Positions 47,754 to 59,290 of a stretch of DNA of 64,000 nt are shown here, piece by piece; the first letter of the stretch is position 1; each line of letters starts with the position of its first letter. The stretch lies in assembly GCA_039654915.1 (NCBI GenBank), contig CM077599.1, positions 28,829,501 through 28,893,500 of the forward strand, in the 5' to 3' direction. The position numbers and the translations under genes are program-made. This DNA comes from Aquilaria yunnanensis. Taxonomy: Eukaryota > Streptophyta > Magnoliopsida > Malvales > Thymelaeaceae. The notes under the pieces are model-generated. The model was not told the origin of the DNA, made no database searches, and saw nothing but the letters and a program-made list of their open reading frames with translations.

Positions 47754-49550
47754 TTAGAATTTTCTTTTTCATATTGATAAAAGACTTTAGTTGTTTGGCA
47801 AAATGTTTTTTGCACTATTTTAACTAGAACTTGGTAAAAAAATTTACTAATAAACAATTAATGCCACTAAATGTTATCACTTCAGCTAACTAGTAATCAT
47901 TTAGTAAGATAGTTTAAAAAGATGAAGGGTTTATATATGTACAATTTATATAATCTTTTATTGTTGGTAGATCATATAAGCTATTTTCTCGTTGATTGTT
48001 GAGCCTTGTAGCATGTAGTAATTCACACTACATTAGTCTATCACGAATTCAAGTTACATTTCTTAAAAATGTCATATACGTTAGTAATATGAGGTACCAA
48101 TTATTATTACTACATTCAAAATATAGAACAAAAAAACTATTTTAATGAACAGTACATTTTTTTCAAAATCAATTTTTTTATGCCCTGTGTCTCTATTTCT
48201 TCAGTTTCAGACTATGTCACATTTCCTTTGGTTAAAATGTTTCCAATCCCTGAAATTTTTCTCTTTCTCATTTTACACCCTAATTGATATCCATTTGTCA
48301 ATTTAGTCCCTAAGCTTAATAACTAAATTTCTTTTATTTGCTCTTTTGGTCCCCAAAACTTTTTTTTATTTTTTTACTTACTATGTTTTGAAGGAAAACC
48401 TTGGTCACTTGGTTTGTTTCTTTTTTCTGATCAACCATAGTGATTTCATCTAACCTTTCTCTTTTTTCTTTTCTTTATTATTTTTTCTTAAAAAAAAAGT
48501 TTAGACACTATAATTTGTTTACTTTTTGGTATGATCTAGGTTGATTCGGTTTTGGCAAATCTTTTTTTTTTTTAACTTTTCTCTTGGTCCGAAGACCCTT
48601 TTTTGTTATTTTTAATGTGTTGATCATTAAATCTCATTTTTTTTCACTAAAATCCTACTTTTTGCCTTACTTGATTAAATTTTTCATATTATTTCTCTCT
48701 TCTAAAATAAAATTTTAGTCACATTAGCATGATTTAAGCTAATAAATCTTTGTCTAGTTTCACTATTTTCTTTGATTTTTTAACCTTTATTAGGTCAAGG
48801 GTTAAACTTTTAGTACTTAGAGTCCTTCTATTTAATCTCTTAATTCCAAACTCTACCTTGACTTTTTGCACTTGATTTTTTCTTTTTTTTTTTTGTTGAT
48901 TCTTTTTTTCTTTTTTATTTTTTTATGCAAATGATTAAACACTACTGTTAATTGTTAAAATCTTTATTGTATAAAAGCCAGACCCTAATTTTAAGTCAAA
49001 TGAAAATCTCATATACTTGATTTTTATGGACAAAATTTCTCTGATCAATTATTGCTATTAATTATATTTGTATTTAATATTAACACGGATTGAATCGATG
49101 CAACATAGGGGTACTGTGAACGTTGTTATTAACTAAAGCCACAAGGCATGATATGATATGTTATGAACAGTTTTTTTCTTGCTACACTTTTTTTTTGCTA
49201 CACCCCGTTTTGTATTTCTCCCTCAAAAGGCGTCTAAATAAAAAAAAAAGGTGTAAATAATTACATAATAATGTCCTTTATTTACGATGATATTTTTTGG
49301 TCCTCCAACTTTGTAATCAGCCAATCAGGTATTTTCACCACTATCTTCCAATAAACACAAAAGATATCACAAGTTTTTAGTTTTTTTAAGCCTCCGAACT
49401 TTTATCAGCCATAGCCAAGGCCCAAATTTGTGTTAAAATTCCAAATCAATTGCCTTAATCTTGTGACATGTGTTTTCTATTTACCAAATTGGTTACTAAC
49501 AACTTTGAAACATTTCATTTTTCAAAAACATTTGAATTAATCATGATTTA
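47754..49550. other. AT-rich host part of copy B
   Basis: T-rich sequence aligned to copies A and C throughout. At about 49160-49390 it has a block shared with C but missing from A. A (TG)n microsatellite lies earlier in the copy at 46391-46408. No gene recognised. Confidence 0.45.
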
Positions 49551-49897
49551 GAGTCAATTTGTTTCTTCTTAAGTCAACATAATTTAAAATGCCTTATTTT
49601 TATTTTTTATTTTTTTGGTTGGAACTAATTTTATTTAAAAATTAACATTGTATAAGTGTAATAATCCACTCAAAAGACATTTTTTTTATAATGTTATTGA
49701 ATTTTTATGAATTTTTATTTTTTAATTCCTGAAAATATAAAATTTATCAAAATTTAATAACATTATAAAAATTTACTTTCAAATGGATAATTACATCTAT
49801 ATAATGTTAACTTTCAAATAAAATTAGTTTTGAGTAAAAATTATGTAAAAATAAGTCATTTTGAATTAAATTGACTTAAATTAAAATGAATTTGCCC
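49551..49897. mobile_element. Tourist-like fold-back MITE, TSD TTA
   Basis: Almost the whole 347 bases fold on themselves. The left arm (GAGTCAATTTG ... CAACATAATTTAAAATG) mirrors the right arm (reverse complement GGGCAAATTC ... AATTCAAAATG). The 3-bp TTA flanks it at 49548-49550 and 49898-49900, as for PIF/Harbinger-type MITEs. Copies A and C lack it at this position. Confidence 0.7.
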
Positions 49898-49900
49898 TTA

Positions 49901-50842
49901 ATTTTAAATTCATAACTTTTTTAACACTTTTGTTTTCTATAAATATAATTAGTATGAAAAATTTTCTGAGCAAACATATCTTTTGTAACCGTAAAAATAC
50001 TACATGTAATCCATAGTACAAAAAAGGTCTGGCCTTGAAACTTTAAAAGTCCTTATTAGCCCAAGATTACTCGCTCGATGCCAAAATCTTTACAATTTTT
50101 TTTAGCAAATCTAAAATCTTTAAAACAATTTCATATTTAGTAAATTATTTTATCATATCACCATTTAAAATATTATTTCAATATTAACTTTCCCTAACTT
50201 TCTTCATTTACGTATAAAAAGTTACGGGTAAAATAGAAATATTTTCCTATTTCTTAAACTCTGTACGAAAACAAATTTTTCAAATGTTTTAGGAGGATGG
50301 AAGTATTTCCCAACGAACCCACACTCCAATAAAGAGCTTCTTTGATTTTGTGTGGGGAAAGACCAATTTAAAAGTAAAAGTTTCACAATATTTCTATTGG
50401 AGTCATGAAGGTTTGTGTTTTTCTAAATGAGTCCTAAAATTTTACAACCATATAAAAAATAAATTCTAAAACTTTCCACTATATGTTTGACTGCACGGAA
50501 AAATATCAATTTTTCCTTTATAAATTTGTTTTGATTGGATAACTATTTCCAATAAATTTAGGACTGCCTTTTTATTTTTATTTTTATTTTTATTTTTTGA
50601 TATAAGGTTATTTATTTTATTAATTGTAGGTTGTACTATATCTACAAAATAAATAATCAACCAAGAGTTGGGTACACAATTGGCTTAACTATAAACCTCA
50701 CATCTTTACATCCTAAATCCATAAGTTACTTGAATAATTCAAGCAATTCCAATATTCATGCTTACAGATCGATAAAGATAAAGTAATAGAAAAAAGAGAC
50801 AGATAAACCAATACATAATTGAACTGACACAATAACACAAGA
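49901..50842. other. AT-rich host part of copy B
   Basis: Aligns with 28010-29040 (A) and 61935-62990 (C). No gene recognised. Confidence 0.45.
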
Positions 50843-51052
50843 TTGGATTGAGAGATATTAGAATATCCAATTAGTGTATATACACCAATTGACGCCGTTA
50901 AGTCCCAGAGAGTTAACTTCCATCACCAAGTTTTCAAAAAGATGGAACATGCAAAAAATCTGGAGAAAATCAGGCAACTATATATCCGTTTTAGAGTCCT
51001 GTTTTCATGCAATAACTTGCCAGTAATCCCTAAACCCATGATCTATGCCTCC

Positions 51053-52351
51053 TGTTGACACCCAATTTCGTCCGACCATTAAAAAAATTAAACTAAAAAA
51101 AATAAAAAAATAAAAAATAAAAATTAATTAATTAAAAAAAATATATATTTTATTATTATTATTACTGAAAAATTTTAATTAAGTTAATTAGTTTAAAATA
51201 CATTTTTTTTTGTCAGAATTTAATTAAAAATGATATATGTGTATAAATGTATGTATGTAATAAAAAGGAAAACTCCATAAAAAATGACAAAATTAAAAAG
51301 TTTGGGGTAAAAATGACAAAATTGAGAAGTTTTGAGAAAAATTGACAAATTCTGAAAGTTCCAGGAACATTTGGTAATTTTTCGCGTCAATTTTGGGCCA
51401 GACTAACGTTTCTGGCCCAAATTAACAGAAAACGACAAAATTGTCAAAATCAGAAGCTTCTGAAGCTTATCCAGAGGATAAGAAACGTAAAGGACTGAAA
51501 CTGTCATTTTACCAATTTAAGAGATAAGTTTTTATTTTTTTATTATTTAATAATCAACAGTTCGGCCAGACTTCCTCTATAAATAGGGGTTCAAATTTGA
51601 GGCTGAACACAGAAACAAATACAAAGAAACCTTAGAGCTCCGTTTCAAAAAATGTGAAAATTACAGCCTTAGTCCATAGCCTCTCCTCCCTTTGCCTAGA
51701 AAGTCCCAAACTTTTTCTTCTTATGTTTCGACCATCTTCTTCGTTTTTCTTTTTTTTCCGTTTTCGCCGTTCCCCCCGCCGTTTCTCTCCAGTTATCCCG
51801 CCGTCCCTTCGTCGCTGTCGCTCCCCGCCGTCGCCGTCACCCGCACGCCGTCGCCGTCGCCTCCCCCGCCGTTGCCGTCGCTGTCGCCGTCGCCGTCCTC
51901 TCCGCGTTTCGTCCTCCGGCCGTCCTTTTTTTTTCTTTCCTCCTCCTGCCGCCTCCACCGTGCTCCCGCGCCGCCGTCGCCTCGCCCCGCCGCCGTCGCC
52001 TCGCCGCCCCTTCGCCTGGCCCGCCGTCGCCCCCAGCAGCCCCACCCCCCTGCCCCTGCGCCCGCATCGCGTTTTCTTTCCTGAGAATTCAAATTTTAAC
52101 TTCAAGGGTAAAACCTCCTTTTAGTCCTTCATCTTTTCAATTTCTTTCACTTTGGTCACTAACCTTTTATTTTGTTCTTGCAGAATTAATTACTAACTCT
52201 TTTACTTGTTTATTTATTTGTTTATTATTGTTATTATTACTAACCCCTTTTTATTATTGTTATTAACAACTAATCCAACTTTTATTTTTATTGTTATTAA
52301 CATCTAATCTAACATTACTAACTTTGCTAACCTTTATTATTATTATTATTA

Positions 52352-52389
<38 letters not shown>

Positions 52390-53521
52390 ATTCATGGAAG
52401 GTTATACCTCCTATTTATTTATTTTTAAGTGGATGACCAGAAAACCCCACTTTATTCTTATTTATTTATTTATTGTCCTTTAACTTTCCTTTATTTGCTT
52501 TATGTGCTTTTTATTTATTTATTTATTTATTTATTTGCATATGTTATTTAATTTGTGCAATTTTTTTTAAGTGGATGGTCAAAAAGCCCCACTTTATTTT
52601 CCTGTAATTTTCCTTTTGCTTAATTTATGAAAATTTTAATTATATAGATGGTTAAAACTTATTTCACTTATTTCACCTTTAGTCATAAAATAAAATAATA
52701 AATAATAAATAAAATAATAACAAAATAAAAAAAAAAGTTTTTATGTGAATAATTAACTTTATATTATTTATTTTTTAGGGCTAAAAAAAATCATTTTTTG
52801 ACAAAAGCCAACCATCTTTTATTATTTTTGGATTACATATTTTTATTTATTTATTTTAAAGAAAACATTAAAAAAAATCAATCAATTTTTTTTAAAAGTA
52901 ATAGTAATTAACAATTTAAGAAAAGTAAAAAAAATAATAACAACAAAAATATTAAAAAATTATGATTAAATAAACAAAAAAATTTAATAAAATATTAAAT
53001 CAATTTCCATATCCGGATGATCCGGCAGGATCCACGGTTTGGAAAATATCAATTTTTTTTAAATTGAATAAAAATAAATATAAAGATAAAAATCCATATT
53101 TTATGATATGGATTAAATTATTTAAAATTTCGTCAAATTCCGTGTCCAGGTGACTCGGCAGAGTCCATGGTTCGGAATTAAAACTTCCGTGTCCGGGTGA
53201 CTCGGCAGAGTCCATGGTTCGGAAATATCAAATTTTTATACAAATTAATTACTAAAGATTTTTAAACCGGTATTAATTTAAAAATCCACATCCGATTAAT
53301 TCAGTTAAAATTTCTAGTTTGAAAATTAACTGAATATTTTTAAAGCAAAGCAAAACAAAATTGAAATCAACTAAGGTACCAATTTTTGGGCGTTTTAACA
53401 AAGTTGTTTTAACGTAACCGTACTCCCGAATCCCCGAACTCTCGCAGACCAATTTTAAGGTGACCAATCGACCTAGGTGAAACAGATTGGTAGCGACTCC
53501 AGAAAACCCGACGTTGCCACA
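51053..53521 (+). mobile_element. Solo LTR, 2469 bp, TSD CCTCC
   Basis: It begins TGTTGACACCC and ends GACGTTGCCACA, flanked by CCTCC (51048-51052, 53522-53526). The TATA box TATAAATA at 51578-51585 gives plus orientation. Downstream lie a (CCG/CGT)-rich tract, (TTA)n and (TTTA)n runs (52320-52390, 52500-52540), and three copies of a roughly 40-base GACTCGGCAGAGTCCATGG-type unit between 53006 and 53226. GGTAGCGACTCC near the end resembles the style of Tat/Ogre-type gypsy LTRs. No internal domains remain. Confidence 0.85.
51740..52075. repeat. CCG/CGT-rich tract in the solo LTR
   Basis: About 330 bases of CCG, CGC and CGTCGC triplet-like repeats just downstream of the LTR TATA box, in a very AT-rich window. 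The open frames of 76-157 codons on both strands are Arg-, Pro- or Gly-rich low complexity and are by-products of the composition. It may form a structured leader in the LTR transcript. Confidence 0.8.
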
Positions 53522-53665
53522 CCTCCCAAAATCCATTCTTGGCCCCCTCCCCGTAGAAAAGAGAAATCAGAGTATAAAACGCGCCGTCCGCTGGAGTCAC
53601 TTTTCTCTTCCTCCGCTGTTGGGTTTCTTAATCCATTGATTAATTTGTGGTTACTCACCAATTAC

Positions 53666-53960
53666 CTTCTTAAGGCCAGCAAGCAAAGAGAAATTAATCT
53701 CCTTATCACCTACAACCTTTGTAATCTCTTCCCGCAACTTTTCCTGCCACCGGGTACTCCGCTAGCAGCAGCAAAAGCATCCAAGTCATGGCTAGCACTG
53801 TCGTCTCATGGCCACTGAAGAAGAAGGTCTTGCACTCGTCCATCAACTCCCTAGTCGTTAACTTCCTCATCTCCTGATCCCCTTTATTCGCCCCCAGTAG
53901 CAGCCCCAACAAATCCTTCCCCTTTTCCTTATGACCACCACCTTTGCCTCCCTTGTCCAT
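53666..53960 (-). pseudogene. Cytochrome P450 exon fragment (I-helix to J-helix)
   Basis: The minus strand reads GKDLLGLLLGANKGDQEMRK, then RELMDECKTFFFSGHETT with the oxygen-binding I-helix motif (A/S)GxETT, then MTWMLLLL and AEYP. After a 2-base loss it continues in another frame as WQEKLREEITKVVG and GLKK, followed by an intron donor (AAG|GTAATT at 53666/53665). This is about 100 residues of a plant P450, most like the CYP72 clan; full proteins are about 500 residues. The K-helix ExxR and the heme-binding Cys are absent. It lies inside the MULE-like element. Confidence 0.75.
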
Positions 53961-54124
53961 GGCTTCTTTTTTATTGGGTTTTTGGGTCTGATTATGGTAT
54001 GTATCACGTGGTTGAATAGTTTAATACAATGAATGTATAGAATAATACATTGGGTTTCCAGTTTAATACAATGAATGTATAGAATGATACTTTGGATTTC
54101 CAAGATCATACATTGAATTTCTAG

Positions 54125-54175
<51 letters not shown>

Positions 54176-54735
54176 ATTGGATTTCCAGATTAATACAACG
54201 AATATATAAAATAATACATTGAATTTCTAAATTAATACATTGGATATCCAATTTAATTCAAGGAATGTATAGAATGATATTTTAGATTTCCAGAATGATA
54301 CATTGAATTTCTAGGGTAATACATTGAATTTCTAGTTTAATACAAGGAATATATATAATGGTATATTGGATTTCCAGATTAATACATTTAATTTCCAGAA
54401 TTATCTTCAACTTGTGGGTTTTCTTTCAAGTAAAAAACTATGATATATCAACTATCAGAATGTAAAACTATTTCAAAAATAATTAACTAAAAATTGATAT
54501 AATGGTCGAATAAATTATAAGATGGGTGCAGAAGAAGAGAATCGCTGAATTCAAAATTGGTATGGATTATAACTATATTAAATATTTTATTAAAGGTAAA
54601 TTGATCACACTTATCACCTAATTGTGGCAATTATCCTAACCGAAACTAGTTTCCATGCATGTTCTCTCAAAATAACCACCTGCTTAACGTTTCTTAACCA
54701 CGTGTATGTCCACCCGGTGGATACAAGAATTCTCG
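53961..54735. repeat. Degenerate minisatellite with (TA)n
   Basis: From about 54020 to 54400, a 30- to 45-base unit built on AATACATTGAATTTC(TAG/CAG)TTTAATACAATGAATGTATAG repeats about eight times with drift. A (TA)n run lies at about 54129-54171. The short frames across it are repeat artefacts. Confidence 0.7.
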
Positions 54736-55287
54736 TTGGATTGATACATAAACTAATAAAATCATGATACTCAAACAGCTGATCTGTTATAATAAAGTAG
54801 AGTGACCTGACTCAACACGATCACATAGAACTTTTCATTATTAGAGTGATGAACAACTGTTAACATCTTGTGTAGCCAGAGTCAATCTCACTTTAGATCT
54901 GAGGCCAAATGGACCTTAATTGAAACATCAAAACCTTGTTTATGGCACTAATGAAACAAGGATGAATGACGGAACGGAGAAACCAAAGATCTTGGGGCAG
55001 GATGGAGAGATCCGAAACAACTGTGTGGATTTTATTGAAATAATAAAGAGAAAGAGACCAAAAGACACTGATTGAAACGACTAAGATGTCGATCTGGGCC
55101 GAGAAAGCGTGAACTATTTAAAGATTTTGTAGGAGAAGAGAGAGGAGGAGAGAATGCCGGTAGGTTTTGGACTATCTATATTACATAGTTATAAAGTTTT
55201 AAAAGACTTATTTAAGAAAAACATTAACTTTTACCACTATGATTTAGAATAATTGTGAAATTTTTATGGCTCAACGTGCTCTCCCAT

Positions 55288-55591
55288 TTACTTTCTAGGA
55301 GGACCATGACCACAACCATTCGGCCTACAACTAGGAGCATGCCCTTCCCCAGGCCTGGGAACAGAAATTGCCGTACGTTGCCGGAATCGCTTTTGTCCAG
55401 CTGTAAATCGAGGGGTTAAAGATGGAAAGGTATAAACATAAAAATTAATTAAGCATGATATGTTGGTAATTGAAAAGTAAATGAAAGTAGAGAAGCTAAT
55501 TACCTGGGGATCGAAAAGCAAGAGCCGGAGCTGCTGCCAAAATACAAAGGATAATAATAAGGAGCACCACGCGAGAAGGAGAAGTACTCAT
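55288..55591 (-). CDS. Small secreted peptide precursor, copy B (two exons)
   Basis: Complement of 55504-55591 joined to 55288-55400; 66 residues. The signal peptide has core VVLLIIILCILAAA and a probable cleavage after APALA. A 103-nt intron (CAG|GTAATT ... TTTACAG|CT) splits one codon at the same place as in copy A. The mature part starts FRSPAGQKRFRQRTA (basic, possible processing region) and ends SCRPNGCGHGPPRK with two Cys. The TATA box is about 107 bases upstream of the ATG. It would be secreted to the cell wall. Compared with copy A, the signal, GQK and CGHGPP/CRHGPP parts are kept. The pseudogene in copy C ends DFMPNGHSPSPPS, faintly like a CEP-type motif, but I cannot assign a family. 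This is the most plausible functional host gene in the window. Confidence 0.65.
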
Positions 55592-55697
55592 TTGCTTTTT
55601 TTTTTTTCTTTCGATTTTTTGTTTTTCAGTTTGCTACCATCCACTGCTCTTAACACTTCTAGCCGGCTTGTTAGTAGCCTTGTGTCGTCTGCATCTC

Positions 55698-55706
55698 TTT
55701 ATAAAG
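55698..55706 (-). promoter_or_regulatory. TATA box of peptide gene B
   Basis: TTTATAAAG, about 107 bases upstream of the start codon on the gene strand, in a block of about 170 bases (55681-55850) conserved in all three copies. Confidence 0.6.
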
Positions 55707-55875
55707 AAATTGGGACCCTGACTTATGGCGAACAATGTTAGAAGTTTGGTTATTGTCTTTGTTCATCACCTAACCACAGCCAACTTCCGCGTAACGGTGA
55801 CGATGATGACTATCCCACTTTATCGTGACCTAGAAAAGTCTATTACTTCATTGATGTTCTTGTCTTTCTTTTGAG

Positions 55876-56462
55876 TAAATGGCATAAATATTCCCTAATC
55901 TTTAAGTATTATTTCATTTTAATCCCTAACCTATTGAATGTTTTATTTCAGTCACAAACCTATTAAAATTGTTTTGTTTTGGTTTCTCATTAGATGAAAT
56001 TCATTAACTTAAATTGTCTGACACAAACTTTTAAAATTCTAATTTAAATATTTAGTAATTATCTTCTAATAAATTTAAATAGTTTAATATTTTTTGAAAA
56101 TAAATAAATAATTTAAATTAATAGTTTTTTCTTCTTGAATGAACTAAGTTAAATTTACCGAGAAAAAAAAAAAGAGATTTGAATCTTTAATTAACTATAA
56201 AAAAATTATTACACATGTTAAATTTATTATAAGACAATTACTGGATAGTTTAGATTATGATCTAAAAAGTTGTTATCAAAAAAATACTTTGAGTTAACAA
56301 ATTTTATCCAATTGGGGCCAAAATGAAACATTTTTAATAGATTTAGGACTAAAATGAAATATTTTTAATAAATTTGGGACAAAAAATAGACCATTTAATA
56401 GATTAGAAAAAATAGCTAAAGATTAGGTACCATTCGTGTGTTAACACTCATTTTGCCCTTCC
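55876..56462. mobile_element. Fold-back MITE at the right edge of copy B
   Basis: The left arm (TATTCCCTAATCTTTAAG ... TTTTAATCCCTAACCTATTG ... AAATTCATTAAC) mirrors the right arm (reverse complement GGTACCTAATCTTTAGC ... TTTTAGTCCTAAATCTATT ... AAATTTGTTAAC). Arms are at least 130 bases. A related left arm begins at 63600, at the edge of copy C. Exact ends not resolved. Confidence 0.55.
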
Positions 56463-57985
56463 TTTAGATGTCATAGGCTAGACTAGGTAAAAACTTGGTT
56501 AGTTAGTGTCTTGGGGTATTTTGGTCTTTTTATCTAAAATTGTTGTGTTGTGTCTCAAAATTTATTTAGGGCTTAATTAGGTTGTTTTAATTCTTAGTGT
56601 CAAATTTGATTTATTCTGCTAATTTGGTTTAAAATTTTGATTAATTGTAGTAGTTTGGGCTTAAGTGACAAATCTGAACTTTCTTGGGCTCAATTGGACA
56701 TATGTGAGAATTCGGTGCATAATTGAAAATTCTGTGATATTTTGGGCTAAATCAGACGTCAGGAGCAGAACTTGTCAACAATCGAAAGACAACCCGAACA
56801 GTCCAGGAGACCCGATTCGTTCAGACCCAACCCAGACCAATTTCTGGTTAAACCCACCTTTTTCCTTTTATTTTCTTACCTTATTAGTTTAAGTCAATAA
56901 CGTTTGTTTCTTTTCCTTGCAGATTAGTCACTGGAGTCACAAGTTTAGTTTTTTACAATTTAGCCAGTGACCAGAACTTTGTTTTTCTTGTTTTAAGTCT
57001 TGTTCGAGCCAATTTCACCAACAATTTTCCTGATTTCTAATATTTAATTATTTCTAACCAATTTTGACTCAAAAGTTAGTTTGTTTTATTTTATTTTTTA
57101 TTTTCATTTATTTATTTATTTTTATAATTTTTTGTGCTAAAATAGTCTTATTTTTCCTCTTGTGTCTTTTTCTAATAATTGTTTCATTAACAATTTTTCT
57201 TGTAGGGTTATATCCAAGTAAGTCAAGTCTTCTAGGGTTTTATTGAATTAACTTCAATTTTATCTTATCTTTTATTTTTCATTTTTTACCTTTATTTTCT
57301 ATACTAACTTCTTTTATTTTCACTTTTTCTCCAAAGTCTTATGTTGAGTTTTTTTAGGTACCAGAAAGAACGCTACTTGTGAAATTCTCCAACCACCAAT
57401 CTTAAGCAACTTTGAGACAACCCTAACTGTCCTTAATGTCGAATCTCGCAACCGAGACAATCAGACTGCTCTCATTGCAACCACTTTACCAACCAACTAG
57501 ATATGCATCCTATGTGGTCACCTAAACCTCTCATTCACACGGGAGCAAACTACATAGGCTTTGACCCCAGCTTATACTTGGGTGTGGAGGAAGCTCACGA
57601 GTTTAACCCAAGTTCAAGTCCAATGACTAAAATCCACCATCTCTCTCTTGTTTGACATTTAACACATACATGCATTCTTTTAATTACTAATGATTGGTTT
57701 TCACTTGTTTTAAGCTTTTTTCAGGCAGGTTGCGTGCTTAACACCTTCCCAACTCGTACCAAATCTTTGATCCCAGGATCTCTAGTATTTTTTTTAATGC
57801 AAAATTCACTTTTTCATTGATTTGGAGTCAAATTGGGTTTTTCCTTGGTTTTTATTCTATTTTTTAAACTAAGGTGGTGATTCTATTTTTCAAAACCCTA
57901 GTGTGAGGATCTGAGTGAGGCCATGTCAATGATTGCCCCCGTGCCTAATTGGCTGCTGAGGTTGTAACCGCTCACAGTGCCGACT
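56463..57985 (+). repeat. Probable gypsy (Tat-like) LTR fragment
   Basis: It ends GTAACCGCTCACA followed by GTGCCGACTCTGCTAGGGA, close to the TGGCGACTCTGCTGGGGA-type primer-binding region of plant Tat/Ogre elements. It contains AATTGGACATATG and GACAAATCTGAAC sentences of the same style as 51260-51420. The left border is uncertain (TGTCATAGG near 56469). No TSD found, no coding domains after it. Confidence 0.4.
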
Positions 57986-59290
57986 CTGCTAGGGATTTTA
58001 TAAAAAAAAATTGGAAATAAAAGGTGGACCAAATTTCAAAAGGTGGATAGAATATTAAGGCTCTCCTATACCAAAGTCAATATATGCATGGTAAGCTTGG
58101 GTTTTAAGCTTAGAAATTTTATTTTTTCACACTAGGTAATTCAAATATTAGTGAATTAATGTAGTGTGGAATTAATGATATGGTCATTTGAGCAAAATAT
58201 TATCATAAAGGGTAAAATAGTAATTTTTACCAATAAAACCCCTATTTTAAGATGTGAATGTGTTTGAACTATGAAATTAAAAATTTTTAAGAATATTCAT
58301 GTTTCCTAGGTTAGATTTCATTAATGAAGGGGAAAAAATGTCATTGTGAGGCATCTGGAACCAAATTGACACAATTAAAAAATATGGGAGATCTAGGGTG
58401 AATATGGAGAGAATAAGAAGCAATTCAAGAACTTCTTGCTCATTTCACTTCCATTCTAACGCAGTAAGCAAGCCCTAAGCTCCTAAATCTCTTCCTAATC
58501 CATTTCTTCATCAACTAAAGCTTTCACAAGTACTTTCTTGTTGTAACTAACTAGTTTGAGCTTAAGAAGGCAAGTAATCATGTTTCTTTCCTTGGTAGGC
58601 TTCAATTCTTGCATTTGGATTAAGGTTTAGGTTCTTGTTAGGTGGATTAAGTCTTGGTTAAGTTGTCTGATTGATCCTTAAGCTTAAATTTGGCTTGGGA
58701 AGGTTGAATATCAAGCTACAAGCGCAGTTATGCAAAGGTGGCCCAAGAGTTGTGGTTTGTGTCTCACAAAATGAGTAAGAGCATGTAGATGTGATTGGCA
58801 TGCATTTTGCTCATAATATGATCATATTTTAAATGTTTAATGCTTAGGCAATCATTTTGTTAGGTTAGGAAAGTGTGCCTGCATGTGCCTAGGGAGTTTA
58901 TAGCTTTTGATCCTAAAATTGGTAAGACATTTTTATGTTTCCAAGTGTTTAATGAATACATGTTCTTGTCCTCTAACATGTATGAAAGTTGGGAGTTGGT
59001 TGCTAAATGAATGGTTTAAGTTTAATGGCAAGAAATGGCTTGTAGTGCATTAAAGCATGAAAACAAGGTAGCTATAAAGAATGCCCTGATGCTGCAATGC
59101 CAGGAAACCACCTGGGGGTTAGAGTGGTTTGGTTGTTGGTGCCGCAGCACCACTGTGCCTTCTTTCCCAAGCGAGGATAACCCTAATGGTATCCTAATGC
59201 AATAGGGAGAGGTTAGGGTTTTGTGGGAGAGGCTGTGAAAAGTTAGGGGGTCTACAGCTGCTGTTTTTCCTTTTCTCAAGTTAGGAGCTT
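57986..59290. repeat. Gypsy-type non-coding remains
   Basis: The sentence pattern (GATGCTGCAATGCCAGG, GTGCCGCAGCACCACTG, ATTTCACTTCCATTCTAACGC) resembles large gypsy LTRs like the one at 3406-6030, but no borders or coding domains are visible. The 85-codon minus-strand frame at 59022-59279 has no recognisable domain. Confidence 0.35.

Larger units (their letters stand above)
50852..54735. mobile_element. MULE-like element carrying a P450 fragment (Pack-MULE candidate)
   Basis: A perfect 9-bp repeat TTGGATTGA flanks it (50843-50851, 54736-54744). Copy A at about 29048 shows the single-copy empty site (TTGGATAGA). The ends GAGATATTAGAATATCCA and (reverse complement) CGAGAATTCTTGTATCCA are weak inverted repeats. 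Without the solo LTR at 51053 it is about 1.4 kb and contains a cytochrome P450 exon but no transposase. A 9-bp TSD plus a host gene fragment fits a Pack-MULE; the weak ends leave some doubt. Confidence 0.6.
46110..55872. repeat. Segmental repeat copy B
   Basis: Aligns with copy A from 46110 (compare 15010) to 55872 (compare 34985), and with copy C from about 47885. Insertions private to B are the LINE fragment 46496-47746, the MITE 49551-49897 and the MULE-like element 50852-54735. It retains the best-looking copy of the peptide gene. Confidence 0.75.

Noticed and set aside
50466..50660. 64-codon minus-strand Lys/Asn-rich frame
   Set aside because: Caused by an A/T-rich run; no counterpart in copies A or C.
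51632..52124. Overlapping open frames of 76-157 codons on both strands
   Set aside because: They lie in the CCG-rich tract of a solo LTR; the translations are Arg/Pro/Gly/Ser low complexity on all strands.
53961..54400. Possible CRISPR-like spaced repeat
   Set aside because: Units are adjacent and degenerate without unique spacers; this is a plant AT-rich minisatellite.
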